64,000 bases of DNA, taken from Clostridium sp. DSM 17811. GTDB lineage: Bacteria; Bacillota; Clostridia; Clostridiales; Clostridiaceae. Positions 47,283 to 55,054 of the stretch are shown piece by piece; the stretch's first letter is position 1, and the number at the start of each line of letters is the position of its first letter. The notes under the pieces were generated by a model. It had not been told where the DNA came from and made no database searches. It was given only the letters and a program-made list of their open reading frames with translations. The stretch spans positions 1-64,000 of the forward strand of contig NZ_JAHLDU010000019.1 in the NCBI RefSeq assembly GCF_018861905.1, given 5' to 3'. Position numbers and translations under genes: made by a program.

Positions 47283-47300
47283 CCTAGCCTCACAGGGCTA
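47283..47300 (-). promoter_or_regulatory. PyrR-type RNA binding hairpin in the carA leader
   Basis: Minus strand TTAGCCCTGTGAGGCTAG matches the PyrR binding loop consensus ARUCCNGNGAGGYU at 13 of 14 positions and forms a TAGCC/GGCTA stem. AAGGAG of leader frame 1 begins 2 bases after it, so PyrR binding could block that ribosome binding site. Confidence 0.65.
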
Positions 47301-47340
47301 ACTTAAAAGTGTACCTTTGTTTGATTTGTAATTTCTTCTT

Positions 47341-47369
47341 ATTTTAATGTAAATTTTACGATTTGTCAA
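47341..47369 (-). promoter_or_regulatory. carAB promoter
   Basis: Minus strand TTGACA (47364-47369), 17 bp, TAAAAT (47341-47346). Predicts a leader RNA of about 290 bases before carA. The remaining gap up to 47514 shows nothing else clear. Confidence 0.65.
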
Positions 47370-47514
47370 TGTATAATTATAAAATTTAATTGCAACTTTA
47401 TTCAATATCAACAATACATAGCTATAATTATTATTATTTATAGATCACTTCAATGCACTTTGATCATAGAATAAATAAGGATTTAGCACGTTTTTTTAAA
47501 AATAAAAATGCGAA

Positions 47515-47547
47515 ATAGAAAAACCGTGATTTAGGTTTTTCTATGTA
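47515..47547 (-). terminator. Terminator after the DegV gene
   Basis: ATAGAAAAACC pairs perfectly with GGTTTTTCTAT across an 8-base loop. Confidence 0.7.
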
Positions 47548-47640
47548 TAATTATACTAAGAGTTTTACGTAACTCTTCTCCATTTTATGCATGTTTAGAT
47601 GTTATAATTATAATGTATTTTTAATTTAAAGTAATTAATT

Positions 47641-48498
47641 TTATAAATCAGACTCAGTATAGTATACAATACCCAACGCACCAGGTCCAACGTGAGTTCC
47701 GATTACTGGTCCGATAGGAGCTATATCCACTTTTTTTCCTATACATTTTTCAACTATTTTTGCAAATTCAATTGCTCCTTCAACATCATTTATGTGATGG
47801 ATAATTACCTCTCCTAGTCCATGTTTTGTTATATCCTCAATAAATTTATCAACCATAGTTTGAATCGCACGTTTTTTAGTCCTTACTTTATCAAATAGTT
47901 CTGTTTTCCCATTTATTACAGTAAGAATAGGCTTTATTTGAAAGATAGTTCCAAGTAATGCACTTGCACCTCCTATTCTACCTCCTTTTTTTAAATATTC
48001 TAAAGTGTCAGGGATAAACATGAATTTACTTCTTTTGATGTTATCTTGCGTTATATTAATTACTTCCTCTATTGACTTTTCCTCATAGACTGCCCTCGCA
48101 GCTGTCAATACTGCAAATCCAAGTTGCATTGAGTTGGATCTCGAATCTATAATTTTTATCACTGCATTTGGGTACTTTTCAAGAATCATGCTCTTTGCAA
48201 GGCATGCATTTGAATAAGTTCCACTCATATCCGATGACATAAAAATACAAACCACTTCATTATTATCACTTATTTGGCTTTCTAAAATATTATACATCTC
48301 AGCAAGTGGTGGTTGCGATGAAGTTGGAATACTTAAGTTTTTACCTAGTTTTTCATAAAAAGTTTCATTTTCAATATTTATCTCTTTAAATTCCTCGTTT
48401 TTAAAAATAACACTTAACGAAACTATAGAAATATCATATTTTTCTTTTAGGTCAGCATTTATATATGAAGTGCTATCTGTTATTATTTTTATAGGCAT
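47641..48498 (-). CDS. DegV family fatty-acid-binding protein
   Basis: 285 residues from ATG 48498 (GAGGG 7 bases upstream). DegV fold motifs: KIITDSTSYI (about 3-12), TSSQPP (about 61-66), IKIIDSRSNSMQLG (with the fatty-acid-carboxylate Ser) and LEYLKKGGRIGG. DegV (FakB-type) proteins present a fatty acid to the kinase FakA for entry into phospholipid synthesis. No kinase gene is nearby. Confidence 0.93.
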   Translation of the reverse strand: MPIKIITDSTSYINADLKEKYDISIVSLSVIFKNEEFKEINIENETFYEKLGKNLSIPTSSQPPLAEMYNILESQISDNNEVVCIFMSSDMSGTYSNACLAKSMILEKYPNAVIKIIDSRSNSMQLGFAVLTAARAVYEEKSIEEVINITQDNIKRSKFMFIPDTLEYLKKGGRIGGASALLGTIFQIKPILTVINGKTELFDKVRTKKRAIQTMVDKFIEDITKHGLGEVIIHHINDVEGAIEFAKIVEKCIGKKVDIAPIGPVIGTHVGPGALGIVYYTESDL

Positions 48499-48504
48499 AA
48501 TCAA

Positions 48505-48852
48505 TCCCTCGCTTATTAAATATTAAGTATATTATACTACAAATACATCTTTCAAAATGCATATAAAAAAATTAAACCACACTAATATTACATAAATGGA
48601 TAACAAAATGTAATATATTACATAAATTATTAAATTATTTTGAACTTTTACAAATAGCACCCAAATACCTCGCCATATGTTATACTTATAGTGTTAAAAG
48701 TGGGTGGTATAAATAATATGATATATTAGATCAATTAAAATGAATAATATTTATAGTTAAGGCTTTAATATAATTAATATAATACAAAGGGAGGTGCTGC
48801 AAAAATATAGGTTAACACTAAGATTTCTACCTATATTTCTGAGCAGAAAAAT
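48505..48852 (+). other. Leader region with a distant ribosome-binding-like site and a hairpin
   Basis: AAAGGGAGGTG lies at 48786-48796, but the gene's ATG is at 48853. Between them AAATATAGGT (48803-48812) pairs perfectly with ACCTATATTT (48829-48838). The ATG itself has no nearby site. A likely -10 (TATACT/TATAGT) is near 48683. The rest is AT-rich. Confidence 0.5.
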
Positions 48853-49665
48853 ATGAATAAAGATGACGTAAAAAATGAAGAAAATAAGGATAATAGTGAA
48901 AGTATAAATAAATTGTATTCGAATGATGACAAATCCGAAAATTATAACTCTAAAACTGGGTATGGTGCATCAAACAAGTTGAAAGATGATACGGAAAGTA
49001 AAAGATACATGAAAGAAATGCATGATATTGCAGACAAAAATGAGTTTAAAAATAACGTAGTAGTTATAGGGCTAGGAATAGTTATAGTGTCTATAATTAT
49101 ATTTTCTATTTTAATGAACACTTCATTTATGAAACCCAAAGCAGATGTAGTTGTAAATAAACCAGTTACAAAAAGTTCTGATACTACTGCTGCGGCTGAC
49201 TCCACTAAACCTATTATTGCCCCTACTAATGTTTATGAATATTTAAATGTCGAAGCTAACAGAACCTCGCTTTTAAAAAAAGCAATTACGTTAAATCACG
49301 GAAGCAAAAAGGGAATCAACGTATACCTCTTATCTGAAATTTTAAGATCTAATACCTATGCTATTTCCGCAGAAACAACAACTGTTAAACAATTGATGGC
49401 ATCCTTAATATCTATGGATTGGAAAAAGAATCGCGACGTATCGCAGTTGAAAAAGGGTGATATATGTTTCACTACAGATATGCCAGACAAAGTCGGTACA
49501 CCTTCTCATGCGTACATATTTATGGGTTGGGTAAAAGAAGGCAAGACTGATTATGCTAACATATGTGATGGACAAGTCGAAGAATTTGGTAATATACTTC
49601 ATAAAAGGAATTTATCTATTGATACTACAGATAAAGATAAATTTAGCTTTTTCCTTAGAAAATAA
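48853..49665 (+). CDS. Single-pass membrane protein with extracellular domain, unknown function
   Basis: 270 residues. A very hydrophilic N-terminus (about 1-65, Asn/Asp/Lys/Ser-rich) precedes one membrane helix (about 68-92, VVVIGLGIVIVSIIIFSILM). A low-complexity linker and a folded C-terminal domain (about 125-270) with LKKGDICFTTD and PSHAYIFMGWVKEGKT follow. The last part resembles NlpC/P60 or CHAP-like folds (a C then an H in the right order), but this is only a motif impression. It has its own terminator. The start is unusual: the nearest strong ribosome site is 57 bases upstream, beyond a hairpin. Confidence 0.6.
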   Translation: MNKDDVKNEENKDNSESINKLYSNDDKSENYNSKTGYGASNKLKDDTESKRYMKEMHDIADKNEFKNNVVVIGLGIVIVSIIIFSILMNTSFMKPKADVVVNKPVTKSSDTTAAADSTKPIIAPTNVYEYLNVEANRTSLLKKAITLNHGSKKGINVYLLSEILRSNTYAISAETTTVKQLMASLISMDWKKNRDVSQLKKGDICFTTDMPDKVGTPSHAYIFMGWVKEGKTDYANICDGQVEEFGNILHKRNLSIDTTDKDKFSFFLRK

Positions 49666-49689
49666 AATGTTTTTAACAAACCTAATGAA

Positions 49690-49726
49690 AATAATACCCT
49701 AGGATATCCTTGGGTATTATTTTTAT
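49690..49726 (+). terminator. Terminator after the membrane protein gene
   Basis: AATAATACCC pairs perfectly with GGGTATTATT, with an inner AGGATATCCT, followed by TTT. Confidence 0.85.
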
Positions 49727-49808
49727 TGCCTTTTTTAAATAAAACAAAGAGCCGTGTATATCTGAAACAAAAAATGTCTTCACTTAAAAAAACTCCCTTT
49801 CGAAGATA

Positions 49809-51308
49809 TTAATTCTTATGTTTTATAATTCCTATAGCTGTACCTATAATATATGTATCTTCACTATCAATAACAATAGGTTTATATTTTTCATTTTCAG
49901 GCATTAGTAATATTCTATCACGACCTATGGAAAGTCTCTTTAGAGTAGCATTTCCACCTATATCTACTGCCACAATATCCTTATTGTTTGCTGCTTGTTC
50001 CTGCCTTATAACAACATAATCCCCATCATCTATGTTAGCTCCAATCATACTATCACCTTTAACTTTTAAAATAAAAGGATTCTTAATTCCCTTTAACCAA
50101 TACTTCGGGATGTAGAAATTGCCTTCTATTTCGGAATTAATCTGTATAGGTTCCCCTGCTGCTATATCACTGTATACAGGAAGTTCCACTAATTCCTCAT
50201 TTATGTACTCATAGTCACCTTTTTCATCATTTACTATAATATCAGATATTCTACTGTAATCCCTCATAAAGTCATATGCTCTGCCATGTCTTATATCACA
50301 ATATTGAAAATTCTCTAGATCATCAACATTCAAATTGTTAACTATTATATCCTCATGGGTTTCCATAGGTTTTTCTTGAGATTCGTAATTATTTTTAAAT
50401 ATATATGATTTTACTTTTTCGTCTAGAGGCCTAATATTAACTCTTTTGCCTTTTACCATCCATGAATTAGCATTATATTCCCCATCTATATCAACAAGAA
50501 ATGTCATAGTAGAATAAGATTTTTGTTTATAAAGAGCATTAATAAACTCCAATTGCACCTTAGTTAAATTATCACTTTTGTCAATTATAATATGAGTATA
50601 CTTGCCCATTGAAACAGACTGTAACATTTTCAGTGCATATATATTAACATCTTCGTCATCAACGAAGTTTTCCAAATTAAGCTTTTCATTATACATAATC
50701 ATAAGTTCATATATCGCTTTTCTAGCAGTAGAATTTTTATTAATTCTTTGTGGACCTTGGCCTTTTTCACATTTTCTACCTGTTCTATTTACTTGTAGAT
50801 ACAAATCGGCTTTCAAGTAATTACAACTTTTAACCCACTTTACCTCATCTATAAAAAACTGAGTATAATCGATCTGTAGTATTCTTAATCTTGGATAATT
50901 ATCCTTAACTTTCAATATACAATCTTTCATAATATTTTTCTTATCATTCTCTATAATTATTTCTTTTTTTAATTTATATCTATCTTCGTATTTCAAAAAA
51001 TATTTGTACATAATACTTTCTAATGTAAGCACTTGGGGTTTTATTTTCTCATTAGAAAATATACTTAAATACTCGAATCTAGTTTCTTCCTGTGCTACTA
51101 TGTATGTATTTTTAATAGAATTTATATCCTCTTCATTAGATGTAAGCATTAATACTTTATCATCATCGTATAAACAATAGTTATTTTTTAAATAGAGGCT
51201 TCTATAAATGGCTGCAGTTGTTTTACCTGTTCCTTTAGCACCTCTAATTAAACTATATCTTGAGGGTTTGCTATGAATCATTCTATGTTGTTTTAAACCT
51301 AGTTCCAT
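49809..51308 (-). CDS. UvrD-like P-loop domain fused to a LexA-type S24 autoprotease domain
   Basis: 499 residues in two parts. Residues 1-300 look like the 1A/1B part of UvrD/Rep helicases: Walker A IRGAKGTGKTT (21-31) and a 1B-like DEVKWVKSCNY...NRTGRK. But the DExQ motif II is IIDKSD (241-246, Glu replaced by Lys) and motif III lacks its Gln (DIDGEY), so helicase activity is doubtful; the 2A/2B half is absent. Residues 375-499 form an S24 domain with scissile Ala384-Gly385 (IAAGEP), Ser420 (GDSM) and Lys457 (ATLKRL). I infer RecA-triggered self-cleavage separating the halves. No HTH is seen. No clear SOS box upstream. Confidence 0.82.
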   Translation of the reverse strand: MELGLKQHRMIHSKPSRYSLIRGAKGTGKTTAAIYRSLYLKNNYCLYDDDKVLMLTSNEEDINSIKNTYIVAQEETRFEYLSIFSNEKIKPQVLTLESIMYKYFLKYEDRYKLKKEIIIENDKKNIMKDCILKVKDNYPRLRILQIDYTQFFIDEVKWVKSCNYLKADLYLQVNRTGRKCEKGQGPQRINKNSTARKAIYELMIMYNEKLNLENFVDDEDVNIYALKMLQSVSMGKYTHIIIDKSDNLTKVQLEFINALYKQKSYSTMTFLVDIDGEYNANSWMVKGKRVNIRPLDEKVKSYIFKNNYESQEKPMETHEDIIVNNLNVDDLENFQYCDIRHGRAYDFMRDYSRISDIIVNDEKGDYEYINEELVELPVYSDIAAGEPIQINSEIEGNFYIPKYWLKGIKNPFILKVKGDSMIGANIDDGDYVVIRQEQAANNKDIVAVDIGGNATLKRLSIGRDRILLMPENEKYKPIVIDSEDTYIIGTAIGIIKHKN

Positions 51309-51482
51309 TTAATCACCTCCACTGTCGCTATAATGATATTATACAATAATATCCCCCTTAAAGTAAAATTTATTGATTCATTTATAAAATTTTGCAATTT
51401 TACTTCTTTATATATAAAATATAACTTCAAATAAATTAGTCAAAAAATTTGAAAAATTACCAATATAACAACATTGGATTTA

Positions 51483-51514
51483 TGAATATCTTTACGCATT
51501 TACTGAGCATAATA
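51483..51514 (+). promoter_or_regulatory. Candidate sigma-G-type promoter of the deacetylase gene
   Basis: TGAATA (51483-51488), 19 bp, CATAATA (51508-51514). The hexamers fit forespore sigma-G promoters (TGAATA and CATnnTA), although the usual spacing is 17-18 bp. Confidence 0.35.
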
Positions 51515-51569
51515 AGTAATATATTAAATTATTAACTTATCTAAATATAATAAATTAGAGGTGATTTAT

Positions 51570-52484
51570 ATGAATGGAAAAATGATGAGTCTTATTATTT
51601 CTTCAACTATTGTAGCTAATAGTTTTACAGGCGTTTGTTATAGTAAAGGTCTTAAAAAAATTTCAAGTGAAAATGCAAAAAACGAATCCATTGGATATAA
51701 TAAATTTGTTGATACAAAAACACATGATATAGTAAATTTATTTAATAATGTCTTTAATAATACTGAAAACCATAATGGAGTAAGTACTAAAGAATATAGT
51801 TGGTATTTTCAGCCTAAAAACGATAATACTCCACCAGACGGTCCTAAAGAAACTAGTCAACTTATATCTAAATATGATTGTTTTCATTTAGGCGATACAT
51901 CAAAAAAAGTATTATATCTAACATTTGATGAAGGTTATGAAGCTGGATATACTGCTCCAATACTAGATGTTTTGAAAAAACATAATGTAAAAGCAGCATT
52001 TTTTGTAGTAAAGCCATATATCACTTCAAGTCCAGATCTAATCAAACGAATGGTAACCGAAGGGCACTTAGTATGTAACCATAGTAATCATCATCTTTCA
52101 ATGGCCTCTATAAAAGATGAAGAAAAATTTGATAAAGAATTAACTGATGTAGAAGATGCTTTTGAAAGTATTACTCACAAAAAAATGTCCAAGTATTTTA
52201 GACCTCCTATGGGTAAATATAGTGAATTATCCCTCCTATATACTAAAAACTATGGATATAAAACTATATTTTGGAGCTTTGCTTATATGGATTGGCTTGC
52301 AGGTAAACAGCCATCACATGAAGATGCAAAAAAACGTATAATGCAAAGAACCCACAATGGTGGAATTATGTTACTACATGCAGTATCAAAAACCAATGCT
52401 GAAATATTAGATGATGTGATAACGCAGTGGGAGAAGCAAGGTTACGTATTAAAAAGCTTAGATGAATTGCCTATTAAAAATTAA
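51570..52484 (+). CDS. pdaA: Polysaccharide deacetylase, PdaA-like (spore cortex muramic delta-lactam synthesis)
   Basis: 304 residues from ATG 51570 (AGAGGTG upstream). An N-terminal signal or anchor (about 1-22), a linker, and a NodB domain (about 108-300) with motif 1 LTFDEGYEAG, motif 2 HSNHHLSM (metal His pair), motif 3 YFRPPMGKYS, and late GGIMLLHAVS. The YxLTFDxGYE start and overall length are those of PdaA, which removes N-acetyl groups from muramic acid in the spore cortex; the assignment to PdaA rather than another deacetylase is by similarity. Confidence 0.8.
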   Translation: MNGKMMSLIISSTIVANSFTGVCYSKGLKKISSENAKNESIGYNKFVDTKTHDIVNLFNNVFNNTENHNGVSTKEYSWYFQPKNDNTPPDGPKETSQLISKYDCFHLGDTSKKVLYLTFDEGYEAGYTAPILDVLKKHNVKAAFFVVKPYITSSPDLIKRMVTEGHLVCNHSNHHLSMASIKDEEKFDKELTDVEDAFESITHKKMSKYFRPPMGKYSELSLLYTKNYGYKTIFWSFAYMDWLAGKQPSHEDAKKRIMQRTHNGGIMLLHAVSKTNAEILDDVITQWEKQGYVLKSLDELPIKN

Positions 52485-52517
52485 TTATCACATATGGTGA
52501 TATAATTAATTTTTTTA
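52481..52517 (+). terminator. Terminator overlapping the end of the deacetylase gene
   Basis: ATTAATTATCAC pairs imperfectly with GTGATATAATTAAT and is followed by seven T. Confidence 0.7.
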
Positions 52518-52547
52518 GTACTATAATGTATTTTTTTAAATGATTAT

Positions 52548-52583
52548 AAATACTACAATTTATTAAACTAAATTGTAGTATTT
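52548..52583 (-). terminator. Terminator after the TraX-like gene
   Basis: AAATACTACAATTTA pairs perfectly with its complement across a 6-base loop. Confidence 0.75.
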
Positions 52584-52605
52584 ATATTTAAACAATTTAT
52601 CAGTA

Positions 52606-53355
52606 TTATAGGCTTTTATTAAGATCAAGCATTATTTTTATTACACCTAATATTAATAAATGCATTGGATAAAATACATAAAAAGCATATTTTAAATCTT
52701 TACCCTTCTTACCATTATATTTAAATATAAAAATTAATGATAGAATTGATAATATTTGAATAAACCAACTAGGATTCATTGATTTACCTTGAATTTCAAA
52801 CACATATAGCAAAATTTCTGATGCGTTAAATACTAAGTATACAATAACTTGCGATATAAGTATTTTAACTTTGTTATCTCTAAAAATATAAAAAGATAAT
52901 ATAATAGCAACTCCATAAAATCCATAATCTGTATTAAAAGTTTCAGCTATTAGGCCTAATGCTAAAACACTTATTATTTTGAAAAACTTTGACTCCCCTT
53001 TGTCCCATATACGGATTGCAATTAGCCCAATCGCTAAAGTAAAGAAAATATTTAAATGCAGATATGGACTACCCGTGAGGAAGCTTAAAAAGTCAAAGAA
53101 ACTATTAATTTTAATTTGTTCACTAAAAGCTACCGAAAAAGGCAATTGAGATGCTGCTGCAAATATCAAAAGCCTATATAAATACCTATAAAAGGAGTTT
53201 GTTTTAGAATACCCTACAGCAATCAAATAAGCAAATATAGGAAATGATAATCTGCCTATCATTCTAAGGATTATAACCTTTGGGAAAATCACTGCCCCTA
53301 TATGATCAATTAGCATTAATATACATGCAATAAATTTTAACATGCTAGTTGTCAT
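52606..53355 (-). CDS. TraX family membrane protein
   Basis: 249 residues with about eight hydrophobic helices. The N-terminus (LKFIACILMLIDHIGAVIFP) and RMIGRLSFPIFAYLIAVGY are TraX family hallmarks; DH and R are conserved. In F plasmid TraX acetylates pilin. Chromosomal Firmicute members are thought to be envelope acyltransferases, but the substrate is unknown. The ATG at 53355 follows GGGGGCGG. It lies directly after a sigma-factor cluster on the same strand. Confidence 0.88.
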   Translation of the reverse strand: MTTSMLKFIACILMLIDHIGAVIFPKVIILRMIGRLSFPIFAYLIAVGYSKTNSFYRYLYRLLIFAAASQLPFSVAFSEQIKINSFFDFLSFLTGSPYLHLNIFFTLAIGLIAIRIWDKGESKFFKIISVLALGLIAETFNTDYGFYGVAIILSFYIFRDNKVKILISQVIVYLVFNASEILLYVFEIQGKSMNPSWFIQILSILSLIFIFKYNGKKGKDLKYAFYVFYPMHLLILGVIKIMLDLNKSL

Positions 53356-53403
53356 AAATACCGCCCCCAATAAATACATATTCATTTGATTATAGCATTT
53401 ATT

Positions 53404-53616
53404 TCATAGCTTTGCCTTATTATGTTTTAATATTACCCGTGTTATTAATAAATAAATAAAAAGATTACTTGTATTTAAAGATGCAAAAATTCCCCAAAAC
53501 CAATAGTATTTCTCTCCACGTTTTCTTGCATCACGAAATACCCAAGCCCCTTCCATTAATACAATAGGAATAGCTATCGTTAGTACTAAAATTAATTTCA
53601 TTTTTGAAATACCCAC
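53404..53616 (-). CDS. Small membrane protein, YxlD-like component of a sigma-Y type cluster
   Basis: 70 residues with two hydrophobic helices around GAWVFRDARKRGEKYYWFWG, the signature seen in YxlD/YxlE proteins of the Bacillus sigY operon. The likely GTG start overlaps the last base of the previous gene (TAGTG). An internal ATG 15 bases on is an alternative. Probably part of an anti-sigma complex. Confidence 0.65.
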   Translation of the reverse strand: MGISKMKLILVLTIAIPIVLMEGAWVFRDARKRGEKYYWFWGIFASLNTSNLFIYLLITRVILKHNKAKL

Positions 53617-54047
53617 TAAAATTCACTCTCTTTTCTTCTGGTAACTGAAATAGGTATTATTATACAAGGAGCAATGATTGCTATAAAAATTTGAGATATA
53701 ATTAATATCCTATAATCGATTTTAATTATTGCTATTGCATATAAAGAAACAATTATAAAAGATGATAATATAAACAAAATAAATTCTTTACTAGCCTTCC
53801 TGCTTTCTTTTATAGATTCTCCTTTCTCTATTATTCCTAATGTATCTATATTAAAATCAAATATATCTTCATTTAGAACATTCATTATTATAGCTGCAGA
53901 ATTTAGCTTGTTTTTAAACTCTAAAGCTTCATCGCTATACTTTATGTCTTTATCTACATTCTTCTGATCTTCATTGTACAATTCATTAATTAAAGAGTTT
54001 TTAATCTTATCAGATAAAGAATTTTTATTACCACCCGAATCCTTCAT
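53616..54047 (-). CDS. Membrane protein of the sigma cluster, YxlC-like candidate anti-sigma factor
   Basis: 143 residues: a charged cytoplasmic N-terminus (about 1-85) and two membrane helices (about 90-110 and 117-137). The ATG immediately follows the sigma gene's TAA, with AAGGAG 9 bases upstream inside that gene. Position, size and layout fit a YxlC-type anti-sigma factor; sequence similarity could not be tested. Confidence 0.6.
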   Translation of the reverse strand: MKDSGGNKNSLSDKIKNSLINELYNEDQKNVDKDIKYSDEALEFKNKLNSAAIIMNVLNEDIFDFNIDTLGIIEKGESIKESRKASKEFILFILSSFIIVSLYAIAIIKIDYRILIISQIFIAIIAPCIIIPISVTRRKESEF

Positions 54048-54578
54048 TTATATTATCTCCTTTCTCTCAATTTCTTTTATTATATATTTGACAGCATTAT
54101 GAAGTCTTGACCGAACTGTCCCAAGGGGACAGTTTATAATTTCTGATATTTCAACATACTTATAACCATAATAGTGTTTTAAAATAAATACAACTCTTTT
54201 CTCGTAGGGTAACTCTAAGATTATTTTCATTATCTCTTTATACTCATAATTTTGTATTACAATGTCCTCCAATTGCATGCCATTATCAACTAAAATCTCA
54301 TCTGATAACTTAAACCTTTTGTTTTTTCTTAAATAATCCCTGTAAACATTAGTAGCTATTTTTATTAACCAGGTAGAAAATTTAGCCTTAGGCTCAAACT
54401 TGTTTATATTAAGTACAGCTTTGAGCAATGCATCCTGAATAATATCTTGTGCTAAATAGGGGTCTCCTACCATTTTAATAACATATCCTTTTAAAATATT
54501 AAGATTATCTTCTAAAAGGGTATTTAATGCGCTCTTATTTCCATTCTTAGCTTTATTAATAAGTTCTACCTCACTCAA
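54048..54578 (-). CDS. ECF-type RNA polymerase sigma factor (SigY-like)
   Basis: 176 residues from TTG 54578, chosen because AGGGGTGAT lies just before it and ECF proteins of this group start (M)SEVELINKA. Region 2 is LAQDIIQDALLKAVLNINKF; the following FSTWLIKIATNVYRDYLRK is the usual continuation. Region 4 HTH is YVEISEIINCPLGTVRSRL. Followed by two small membrane proteins (candidate anti-sigma factors), as in the sigY operon. Confidence 0.9.
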   Translation of the reverse strand: MSEVELINKAKNGNKSALNTLLEDNLNILKGYVIKMVGDPYLAQDIIQDALLKAVLNINKFEPKAKFSTWLIKIATNVYRDYLRKNKRFKLSDEILVDNGMQLEDIVIQNYEYKEIMKIILELPYEKRVVFILKHYYGYKYVEISEIINCPLGTVRSRLHNAVKYIIKEIERKEII

Positions 54579-54706
54579 ATAATAATCACCCCTAACAATC
54601 ATTTAACGAAGAAATGCGCTAAAAAGTTCATTATATTTATAATTATTTGTTATTTTAAATTTCCTGCATTATTCCATATTAATACATAGGCTTTACTAAT
54701 GTAAGA

Positions 54707-54752
54707 AAAATAGTAGGGAAGACACCTCTTAGTGTCCTCCCTACTATTTTAT
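54707..54752 (-). terminator. Strong terminator after the small coiled-coil gene
   Basis: AAAATAGTAGGGAAGACAC pairs with GTGTCCTCCCTACTATTTT (one mismatch) across a 6-base loop. Confidence 0.9.
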
Positions 54753-54776
54753 TTATTGTTTTATGATTTACTATTT

Positions 54777-54977
54777 CTATTTATCAGAAGTCTTTTTCCC
54801 ATAAATTTTATGTAATATTAAATCATATTGTCCTAACTTATCTGCTAACATATGCCAATTTTTATGTTCAGCATTTGCCACATTTGCTTGATTATTTTCA
54901 ACATTTTTTAGCCTTAAGCTAATATCCTTAATATCCTTTTGCATTTCTATTAGCATTTCTTTTATTTCGTTATCCAT
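54777..54977 (-). CDS. Small coiled-coil protein, unknown function
   Basis: 66 residues from ATG 54977 (AAGGAG upstream; a longer frame places that site inside the gene). The helical stretch IKEMLIEMQKDIKDISLRLK has heptad spacing. Basic C-terminus KKTSDK. No family recognised. Lies before a strong terminator. Confidence 0.65.
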   Translation of the reverse strand: MDNEIKEMLIEMQKDIKDISLRLKNVENNQANVANAEHKNWHMLADKLGQYDLILHKIYGKKTSDK

Positions 54978-55054
54978 AATGTTCTCCTTATGACTTTCCA
55001 TCTTAGATGATGTTAACAAAGGTTCTACTATCATAACATTAACATCACTATAAT

